The notes beneath the pieces are model-generated. The model was not told the origin of the DNA and ran no database searches. It worked only from the letters and a program-made list of their open reading frames with translations. A program made the position numbers and the translations under genes. From Haloferax larsenii JCM 13917 (lineage in GTDB: Archaea > Halobacteriota > Halobacteria > Halobacteriales > Haloferacaceae): a stretch of 64,000 bases of DNA. Positions 8,359 through 15,187 of the stretch are shown here, one piece after another. Where the stretch lies: positions 1-64,000 of the forward strand of contig NZ_AOLI01000031.1 of NCBI RefSeq assembly GCF_000336955.1, written 5' to 3'. Every line of letters starts with the position of its first letter. Position 1 is the stretch's first letter.

Positions 8359-9558
8359 CTAGTCTACTGTGTAGTCGACTTCGGTATGGCTATTCGCGAA
8401 TGCGATAGGTTTCCCGACAAGACGATCTTCGAACTGTGAGTCGACTCGCGAAGTGAGGATTTTATCCCCACTTTCTGCTTTATCTTCGTACTGGCAGACA
8501 CTTGCCCAAGTGTGATCGCTAGTTTGCTTGCGGATTTCAGTGTAATTGACATCCCACTTTGCGCGGCTGCTATCGACAGAGGTGGTAATCTCCTTTTCTT
8601 GTGGAGACCAACCGACTCCAAATCCGAAGCTCCCCTTACCAACTGAGACACTTACTGATGTGATTTCAGTGCCGAGGGAACTCTCCATAGTTCCGTAAAT
8701 TGCCTGACCTTGATCGTCGTTGTCGTCCTCTGGGTGCATGTATGCGTTCTGATCCCAGTTGTGTTCAGTTTTACAGAAGCCAAGAACGAATTCATCCTTC
8801 GCGTCTGAATCGGTCAATTCACAACCGGGAGTGACTCGAATTGCAGTAATAGCACCGCACCATTGATCAGACGCTTCTGGATCGCCATCAACGTCTAGAT
8901 AATCTAGATAGAAGTTCTCTTCAACTGTAACTTCCCCTTCTGGCATGGTGTCTTCGTAGGAATCAGACCCATCGTACACCCCCTCATCGATCCTTCGGCC
9001 ACCAATCTGAGGGCATCCGAACCCTTCGACTGCCTCTTTGCTGCCATCCATTTGTGCCATGCTTGGGACTTCACCACCCGAGCAGGTACTCTGAAGCTCG
9101 ACAGAGTTTGCTGAGTATGAACTCGTTCCACTGAGTTCACTCACATATTGTTCCATCTTCCTGTGGTTAGCTTTCGTAGCTTTCTCGTTGAGCTTTGACT
9201 TTGGAACGGTACCGTGGAAGTATTTTACTTGACCAGATGGGGTCGTTCCAACCATATAGCTCACTGTTTCTCTGTTTTCAGGGACGTTCGGCACTGGAAC
9301 AACCCGCTGCGTGCTTTTTGTACCACTTTGCTTAGAGAGACTGACCGGGGAGTTTTTCAGGGCGTTTTGATTTGCCTTCTCAATATCAGTGGAGCTAACC
9401 GGTGAGTTTGGTGTCCCCTTAAGGACCTCAATACCTTGTGGGGTTGGCGTAGTGCCTGAGTCGTTACCGGATTCGCCTTCTTTTGCTTGAACGGCTCCAG
9501 CAATTCCAAGGAGGCTCGTTGATGCTGCGACACTTTGGAGGTAAGTTCTTCGCCTCAC
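8359..9558 (-). CDS. large Tat-exported protein of unknown function (island gene 2)
   Basis: A protein of 399 residues if it starts at the GTG at 9558. The start is favoured because the product then begins with a Tat signal (RRRTYLQ, a hydrophobic core SLLGIAGA, cleavage after VQA), and because TTTAATA is centred 27 nt upstream. The in-frame ATG at 9591 lies against that TATA box. The mature protein has a Thr/Pro/Gly linker, a pro-like region (GIEVLKGTPNSPVSSTDIEK), then a Cys-containing beta-rich domain with several Asp/Glu-rich loops (PEDDNDDQGQ) that could bind calcium. No family is recognised. The pro-region plus Cys-rich exported domain resembles the layout of secreted halocins or enzymes, but there is no sequence match I can name. 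Confidence 0.75.
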   Translation of the reverse strand: MRRRTYLQSVAASTSLLGIAGAVQAKEGESGNDSGTTPTPQGIEVLKGTPNSPVSSTDIEKANQNALKNSPVSLSKQSGTKSTQRVVPVPNVPENRETVSYMVGTTPSGQVKYFHGTVPKSKLNEKATKANHRKMEQYVSELSGTSSYSANSVELQSTCSGGEVPSMAQMDGSKEAVEGFGCPQIGGRRIDEGVYDGSDSYEDTMPEGEVTVEENFYLDYLDVDGDPEASDQWCGAITAIRVTPGCELTDSDAKDEFVLGFCKTEHNWDQNAYMHPEDDNDDQGQAIYGTMESSLGTEITSVSVSVGKGSFGFGVGWSPQEKEITTSVDSSRAKWDVNYTEIRKQTSDHTWASVCQYEDKAESGDKILTSRVDSQFEDRLVGKPIAFANSHTEVDYTVD

Positions 9559-10263
9559 ATGATAATTGTCCAACAAGAATGTATTAAACATTCCGGAATT
9601 TAATGACAGCAAAAAGAACAATACATTCGATTGAATATAATGCGGGTGCGTATCATACATCTTAGCGAACTATGTGAGAAGTGTTCGCTTATTTACTATA
9701 GTGTGAATAATCAGTCTTATCGAACGATCGAGCATTGGTCTACAGAACCAAACCAAGATAGCCAACAATCAAGCAACAGGACTGAGTGTATCAGCCCATC
9801 TAGCTATTAACCAATAATCAAATTCAATTTACAATTACAATAATATAATTGTCATGGATGGGATACTCGTAGAACTATGGTCCAATTTTGATTGACACTA
9901 CCGCAATTCAAAATAGCCAATAATGTGTGTAGAAACAATACTGTTGGATGGGGGCGGCTATCGTATAGTCGGGCTAACTAACTAAAACGAGAGATAAAGC
10001 TTACCTGGGTGGTAATTTCATACTTATTAAATGTATGTGGGGGCATCCATGATTGCCCAAATAATACAACACTGCCCTCCCCCAAACTTTCCAACATTAG
10101 TATATATCGCTATATTTCTACCAATATTTTCCTCTACATTATATATCAAATTGCATATTCAAATATATGAATCGTTCATGTTCAGAATGGTTTTTATCTT
10201 GGGTACAGGGCGTTCTGAGGGCATCCATCAAACGGATACTGTGCTTCGTAGCTCACCTCACCC
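9559..10263. other. AT-rich intergenic region, right part of the island
   Basis: About 700 bases, AT-rich to roughly 10200. It holds the promoter of the Tat-exported gene and a 10-bp direct repeat gggcatccat at 10041-10050 and 10219-10228. The open frame 10031-10303 has non-acidic, unbiased composition and I do not accept it. Nothing else is seen. Confidence 0.5.
9582..9588 (-). promoter_or_regulatory. TATA box deciding a GTG start
   Basis: TTTAATA on the minus strand, centred 27 nt before the GTG at 9558. An upstream ATG at 9591 is excluded if this box is used. Confidence 0.55.
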
Positions 10264-10809
10264 TCACACCGCCGTCACCGCAAGCGTCACGTCCGTCTCG
10301 TGACGCGGCGTGGATACCACGACATCGACCGCCACAGCGACAACTGTTGTCTCCCCGGCGCGTTCCTGCACGACGACGCCACGGTCGGCGACACAGGGAC
10401 CGAAGGCTCGGTACGGGCCGCTCGGACAGTTTCTGAGCGCCCACCCGCTCGCCGCAGAGTCGTTCGTCGTTACCGCCACCCCGCCAGCCCCAGTGTGGGC
10501 GCGTTCGATTTGCGCGAGGTTGGGGTCGAGTTCGTCCCTGAACTCGGAGACCGCTGCCTGTCTCGCGCCCCAACTGTATCGTCCGGCGACGTGGGCAGTC
10601 GCGGCGTGAACCGCGTCTTCGGTCGCCGCCGAGATGTCTGATAATTCTGGTGCGTCAGCCGACCCGCCGTAGGCGAGTTGTGCGTGTGCGAAGACGAGTG
10701 CGAGGAGCGCGACGGCGACGACAGCGCCGGAGACCAAGACGAGTTGGCCGCGGTCTGCGGCGGTGGTGTCGCTGCCTCGCTTCAACCACGCTCGCCACCG
10801 ACGACTCAT
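10264..10809 (-). CDS. pilin-like membrane-anchored protein (DUF7261-type)
   Basis: A 181-residue protein, last gene of the pil operon. The ATG at 10809 overlaps the previous stop as ATGA, which decides the start. DRGQLVLVSGAVVAVALLAL at 19-38 is a class III (prepilin) signal: a positively charged stretch ending in R-G-Q, then a hydrophobic helix. The rest is a small globular domain with Ala-rich helices and a pair of Cys (NCPSGPYRAFGPC). Likely a minor pilin or pseudopilin processed by PibD and assembled by PilB/PilC. The family number is from memory. Confidence 0.8.
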   Translation of the reverse strand: MSRRWRAWLKRGSDTTAADRGQLVLVSGAVVAVALLALVFAHAQLAYGGSADAPELSDISAATEDAVHAATAHVAGRYSWGARQAAVSEFRDELDPNLAQIERAHTGAGGVAVTTNDSAASGWALRNCPSGPYRAFGPCVADRGVVVQERAGETTVVAVAVDVVVSTPRHETDVTLAVTAV

Positions 10810-11258
10810 GGGTACCACACCTCCAGCGTCGCCGTACAGCGCGGGACGACGACCGACGCGGACCCGACTCGCGCGTCCGCCGGTGGCGACGTTCCTGCCT
10901 CACCGAGGTCCGTCTGGATAGAGACGAACGCACCGGGTGAGACACCCGATTTGGCGACCGTTTGCAACTGTGCGGCGCGAGCGTCGAAGTCGCTTTCAGA
11001 CGCGCACGCAACCCCGAGGAGCGTTCCGGGACCGTCTGCTGGGGCGGCAGCGACGAGTGCGGCAGCATCGTGCGCTTGCTCGTCGAGCGGTGTGGATGAG
11101 TGGTCCAGCGTCGCAGTCGGATATTCAGGCGTCAGCGCGAAGCCAGCCGCGACGGTGAGCACGAGCAAGGTCGCAACCGCTGCCTCGATGACGGTCAGCG
11201 AGAGTTGGCCGCGACTCTCGCCCTCACCACTCGGCGAACTGAAGCCACGCTCACGCAT
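10806..11258 (-). CDS. pilin-like protein (DUF7262-type)
   Basis: A 150-residue protein. SRGQLSLTVIEAAVATLLVL at 15-34 is a prepilin-like signal with R-G-Q and a Glu within the hydrophobic helix, as in many pseudopilins. The C-terminal domain has two Cys. It overlaps both neighbours by a few bases (ATGA junction downstream, 8 bp upstream), so translation is coupled. Probably a minor pilin of the same pilus. Confidence 0.8.
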   Translation of the reverse strand: MRERGFSSPSGEGESRGQLSLTVIEAAVATLLVLTVAAGFALTPEYPTATLDHSSTPLDEQAHDAAALVAAAPADGPGTLLGVACASESDFDARAAQLQTVAKSGVSPGAFVSIQTDLGEAGTSPPADARVGSASVVVPRCTATLEVWYP

Positions 11259-11973
11259 CGACTGTCACCTCCACGCGAGTCGGCCGTCGTTCGATGATGG
11301 TCGCCGAGACAGTCACCTGCCCGGCCGGTGCTGGGCCGGTCGCTTCGACACCGACTGTCGGGTCGGCGTACGTCGAAACGTTCACTGTGTGGGTTCCTTC
11401 GACGCCGGTCGGCCTGTGAAGGACGACCCGGTCGTTGACCGTGACGGCCCGCACGGTGGTACCGTTCGCTGGGTCGACGTCGATACGAAGCTGGTCGGTC
11501 CGGCCGTCGAGACTTCCGCGACTGTCGTTGTCGATGGCGAACGTAATCTGGTCGGAACGCGTGCTGAGGAGTCCGACGCCACGGGTGGCGGTCGTGCCTG
11601 TTGTGTTGTTGATGCCGCCGCGAGTTGCGACCACGTTGCCGTCGACGACGACGCGAAAGTCGGTCCCTCGAAGTGCCGGAATCGCCGACGCGAGTTCCGA
11701 CGCGTTCGTTTGGTTGACTCGCTCCGCAGAGACCGTGCCGTCTGAGATAGCCAGCGGCGACTCGGTGACGAGCGCCGAGGCCGCACTCTCTGCGTGACGC
11801 TGTTCGGGCGGGTCGCCGGTCGCGTCCACGAGCGCTTGGTCCGCCAGAACGACGCTCGTGGTCGTCACCGCGGTCAAGAGAACCAGCGCGATAGCGAGGC
11901 CAGCGAGCGTCGTCTGTCCCCGGCACGAAGTGGGCTGACTCAGGCGGAGGTGGCGGAGGCTCCCTCTACTCAT
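11251..11973 (-). CDS. pilin-like protein (DUF7263-type)
   Basis: A 240-residue protein; start at 11973 (MSRGSLRHLRLS), overlapping the previous stop by 8 bp. CRGQTTLAGLAIALVLLTAV at 17-36 is a class III signal (R-G-Q plus hydrophobic helix). The remaining region is Thr/Asn-rich with several N-x-S/T sequons (NQTN, NNTT, NGTT), consistent with a glycosylated surface subunit. Part of the pilB-pilC operon. Confidence 0.8.
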   Translation of the reverse strand: MSRGSLRHLRLSQPTSCRGQTTLAGLAIALVLLTAVTTTSVVLADQALVDATGDPPEQRHAESAASALVTESPLAISDGTVSAERVNQTNASELASAIPALRGTDFRVVVDGNVVATRGGINNTTGTTATRGVGLLSTRSDQITFAIDNDSRGSLDGRTDQLRIDVDPANGTTVRAVTVNDRVVLHRPTGVEGTHTVNVSTYADPTVGVEATGPAPAGQVTVSATIIERRPTRVEVTVDA

Positions 11974-12526
11974 TGCCGTCTTCCCCACTGCTCGTGTCTG
12001 GTCCATTCAGCAGTTCGAGCGTCGTTCCGTCGTCTTCGACGGTCACTCTGACAGCAGCGTCGCTGCCACTGTCCCACGTTCCCGAGACGGAGACCGAATC
12101 CGGGAGCGAAACCGGGAGTCGTCGGTCAAAGTCGTCTTGGGGGTGGTCGAGGACGAGCGCCGGAGTGGTGGCGTTCGAGTCAGAGTCGACCGAGGCGTTC
12201 TGCACGTAGCGAATTCGGTAGCTATGGCCGCGAATCGACCGGGGGAGGTCGACGATGACGGTTCGGTGGCCACGAGTCACCGAGTCGGGGAGTCGAGCGG
12301 CCGTCTCGGTTCGCTCGACTGCGTTCGAGAGTGTCCTGTCGGCGAGTTCGTCGGCGACTGCGTCTCGGTGGTCGGGCACGACACCGCCGAAGAGGACAGT
12401 CGTCAGCAACCCCACGAACAGGACGACGACCGCGGCTTCGAGCGCCTTGCTGACGACAGGAACGACTGCGCGCCGGTCGGCTCGGAGTGACGGCGGAGAT
12501 TGCCGTAGAGGCCGGCGGTCAGCCAC
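11966..12526 (-). CDS. pilin-like protein (DUF7266/7288-type)
   Basis: A 186-residue protein starting at the GTG at 12526, where GTGGCTGA overlaps the stop of the preceding gene. The longer open frame to 12724 is only antisense-type extension over that gene. DRRAVVPVVSKALEAAVVVL at 18-37 resembles archaeal prepilin signals (R-A-V-x-P-V) followed by a hydrophobic helix. The ectodomain is small, with sequons such as NAS and NAT and an acidic tail. Same operon and probable role as a minor pilin. Confidence 0.75.
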   Translation of the reverse strand: MADRRPLRQSPPSLRADRRAVVPVVSKALEAAVVVLFVGLLTTVLFGGVVPDHRDAVADELADRTLSNAVERTETAARLPDSVTRGHRTVIVDLPRSIRGHSYRIRYVQNASVDSDSNATTPALVLDHPQDDFDRRLPVSLPDSVSVSGTWDSGSDAAVRVTVEDDGTTLELLNGPDTSSGEDGNE

Positions 12527-13271
12527 GGCGCACCTCCACCGTGAGGTCGTACTGGACGACAGTGAGCGTCTGGTCCGCTGGAAGCGTCGCCACGACGCTC
12601 GGAACGCCATCGCCGTCGAAGTCTGCCCGTGTCGTGTCGAACCCGCGTCGTTCGTAGGCTCGCTCCCACGCAGTGGGTGCGGCGGTTTCGACGGCGACCG
12701 TATACGTGTCGGCCGGAAGCTCACTCACGGTTCGTGTCGTTTGCGTTTGGAGTTCGGTTCCGGCGTCGAGACCGCCGCCATCGCTCGACGAGGCGTTCAG
12801 TACAGGGAGCGGGAGAAACGCTGCGCCGCCCGCGCTGGAGAGCGGCGCGGGTGTCACGAGCTGTGCGTTTTCACCCGTCCCACGTACGACTGCACCGCCC
12901 ACGAACGCGACTCGGTGATTCCCGATAGTTACGACGTAGCCGTCGGCGTCGTAGGTTCGGTTCACTCCGTTTACAGCGCCGATTCGGACCGTTCGATTCA
13001 CGCGGACGAGGTCACCATCGGTGACGCGCATGGGGTACGCGCCGTCTTCACTTGCAAACGTCCCGTCTCTGAGCGATTCGAAACCGTCCGCTGCGGCACC
13101 GGCGTCTGCCGAGGTGCGCTGGGCGTCGACGAGGCCGCCGACGCTCGCAGTCACGAGACCGATGGCGACGACGCCGATGCCGAGTAAGAGCGCGACGCCG
13201 ACAACGTTCGACTGGGCGCGGTCACCGCCCTTCGAACTCGACGTTCGGTTTCGACTCGTCGAGCCGGTCAT
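12519..13271 (-). CDS. type IV pilin-like protein (DUF7289-type)
   Basis: A 250-residue protein starting at the ATG at 13271, overlapping the pilC stop (ATGA). The N-terminus is Ser/Arg/Lys-rich, then DRAQSNVVGVALLLGIGVVA, a textbook archaeal prepilin signal (charged segment, A-Q-S, hydrophobic helix). The ectodomain is beta-rich with a distal cluster of charged residues and N-x-S/T sequons. It is the largest of the five pilin-like products and the first after pilC, so it may be the main surface subunit of this pilus. Confidence 0.8.
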   Translation of the reverse strand: MTGSTSRNRTSSSKGGDRAQSNVVGVALLLGIGVVAIGLVTASVGGLVDAQRTSADAGAAADGFESLRDGTFASEDGAYPMRVTDGDLVRVNRTVRIGAVNGVNRTYDADGYVVTIGNHRVAFVGGAVVRGTGENAQLVTPAPLSSAGGAAFLPLPVLNASSSDGGGLDAGTELQTQTTRTVSELPADTYTVAVETAAPTAWERAYERRGFDTTRADFDGDGVPSVVATLPADQTLTVVQYDLTVEVRRG

Positions 13272-15187
13272 ATCAGACCGACCCCCGCGTACACGACGTA
13301 ACAGGCAGTGACGAGGATGGCAGAGTGGAGGAGGGCTTCGTAGCGGCCGCGACTCGCAGTACCGGCGAACCACCCGGACGCGAGCATTGTCGCCTGTGTG
13401 ACGACGTACATTCGGTAGCGGTCGCGAGTCAGGTCGACGGCATCGGCGTCGATGGCGAACGACCCCGAAGACGAGAGTGTGGATAGTTGCGCGAACCCGT
13501 CGAAGACGTGGACGTTGACGGCGACGGTGATGCCGACGACCAGGAGTGCGGTCGTCCATCCGACGGCGACGTAGACGAGCAGGCTCGACCGCAGTGCCCG
13601 CTTTTCGTGATAGAGACGGCCGATTTCGCTCTGTAGGGTGTCGAAGACGGTGCCCGTGTCACTCCCGCCATCGAGCGCCCCGACGACGAGGCCAATCGTC
13701 TGTTCGGCCATCGGCGTCCCGACTCTGTCGACGAAGCGTTCGAGTGCGGCGGTTCGGAGGTCGACGTCCGTCCCTGCACTCGGTGCGGTCAGTCGCAAGT
13801 TGAGCGCGAGGTCGGCCACGTCAGGGTCGAGCGGTCCGAGGTCGACGTCCTGCCCGACGTGTTCGACGGCCGCAGCGAACGGTCGACCGAGGCTCACGTG
13901 TCCTGAGACGGCGTGGACGAAGTCTTTCAGTTCGCGGTCTTTCGCGTCGTCGATGCGGGCGCGTCGGACGCCGACGAGACCGACGGGAAGCGCGTAGGCA
14001 ACGTACCCTGTGAGAGTCACGCCGAATGCGTCGACACCGACGAGTCCAGCAGCAGCACTGACGGCGAGCGCCGGAGCGACAAAGGCAACTGCAGCGCTCG
14101 CTGGATTCGTCGTCGCCGTTGCGAGGAGTTCGAGAGTCTCGCTCGGCCGCTCGTACTCGACTGACTGGTCCGGCGGGCGCAGGCCAGCGATGAGGATGCT
14201 CGCCGCGAGGCCGACGCCGACGATGAAGAACGCGCTCGCGTAGACGACCACGCCGCGGACTGTCGTCGTTCCAAGCGGCGTGACGACGGGTGCAGAGAGT
14301 CCGGGCGCGATGACGCTCATCACCGTGAGGACGATGACGAGAAGCGACGGGAGGACGAGCAGGACGATGAACAGCTCAGCGAGCAGTTCGAGAAAACCCT
14401 CGGCGCGGTCGCGAGCGCGGGCCTGTCTGTGTCCGAGCATTCGGCTCTCCATGCGGAGATAGTTCCGAAGGGCGTCGTCGCCCTGCCCGGCGTGCTCGCG
14501 GAACTTCAGGAGGAACGGCGCGAGCATCCCCTCCGAGGGCGTGTCGCGGGCGACACGTCTGAGCCCTTCGTTCACGTTGCCGGTCAGCGAAGCGGTGTTG
14601 AGGACGCTCCGAAACGCCACGGCCGACTCGCCGTACGCATCGGTTTCGGCGACACGGCGGAGCATCTCCCGCGGGCCGTCGCTTCCCGACGCGAGGACGT
14701 GGAGGTAGCGAACTGCGCCGGGAAGTGTGCGTTCGATATTCTCTCTGCGTGCCGTGGCCCGCCAGCTGAGGTACTGTCCCGCGACGGTGAGGACCACGCG
14801 CCGAGTAAGTATCGCAACCCCGAGTGCGACCACTGCCGCGATTGGCGTTCGCGGGACGACCGGAACCGGGACGTGGTCGAAGGGAGGCACGACCGCACGA
14901 AGCAGATTCAGCACCGAATCGACGGCTGCATCCGGAATCGCCATCACGACCAACAGGGTCGGCAGTGCGACGAACAGTCCCGTCGCCCACGCGAGTCCGT
15001 AGCTCCGGGCGAGATAGAGGTCGAAGCTGATTCGGAGGTCGGTGCCGCGGTACCGACGCCGGTCTCGGTCGTGTCTGTCGGCGTCGGCGTGCCGGGCGAA
15101 GAGCGCGTAGAGCGCCCTGTCGAACACCGAGAGCGACCGGATGCGCGAGACACGCCGGTCGTCGATAGGGGTGTCGAACCCAGTCAC
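13268..15187 (-). CDS. pilC: type IV pilus membrane platform protein PilC (TadC-like)
   Basis: A 639-residue polytopic protein with two GspF/TadC-like halves. There are hydrophobic segments around residues 55-75, 95-115, 255-280, 300-320, 365-390 and 545-565, then near 600 and the C-terminus, with cytoplasmic helical domains in between. It anchors the PilB ATPase and passes pilins into the growing filament. The length matches archaeal PilC, which is longer than bacterial TadC. It overlaps pilB by 4 bp at its start and the first pilin-like gene by 4 bp at its end, showing tight translational coupling. Confidence 0.9.
   Translation of the reverse strand: MTGFDTPIDDRRVSRIRSLSVFDRALYALFARHADADRHDRDRRRYRGTDLRISFDLYLARSYGLAWATGLFVALPTLLVVMAIPDAAVDSVLNLLRAVVPPFDHVPVPVVPRTPIAAVVALGVAILTRRVVLTVAGQYLSWRATARRENIERTLPGAVRYLHVLASGSDGPREMLRRVAETDAYGESAVAFRSVLNTASLTGNVNEGLRRVARDTPSEGMLAPFLLKFREHAGQGDDALRNYLRMESRMLGHRQARARDRAEGFLELLAELFIVLLVLPSLLVIVLTVMSVIAPGLSAPVVTPLGTTTVRGVVVYASAFFIVGVGLAASILIAGLRPPDQSVEYERPSETLELLATATTNPASAAVAFVAPALAVSAAAGLVGVDAFGVTLTGYVAYALPVGLVGVRRARIDDAKDRELKDFVHAVSGHVSLGRPFAAAVEHVGQDVDLGPLDPDVADLALNLRLTAPSAGTDVDLRTAALERFVDRVGTPMAEQTIGLVVGALDGGSDTGTVFDTLQSEIGRLYHEKRALRSSLLVYVAVGWTTALLVVGITVAVNVHVFDGFAQLSTLSSSGSFAIDADAVDLTRDRYRMYVVTQATMLASGWFAGTASRGRYEALLHSAILVTACYVVYAGVGLI

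Noticed and set aside
9591-9660. longer N-terminus of the Tat-exported protein
   Set aside because: It would place a TATA box inside the coding region and spoil the signal peptide; the GTG at 9558 fits better.
10031-10303. 90-codon open frame right of the island
   Set aside because: Not acidic and without haloarchaeal codon bias; it runs from AT-rich DNA into the end of the pilin-like gene on the other strand.
10678-11745. 355-codon open frame across the pilin-like genes
   Set aside because: It cuts across three overlapping genes with consistent prepilin signals; its own product is Cys/Arg/Asp-rich without pattern.
12006-12724. extended upstream starts of the pilin-like genes
   Set aside because: The extensions only overlap the preceding genes in another frame; starts at overlapping stop codons are consistent across the operon.
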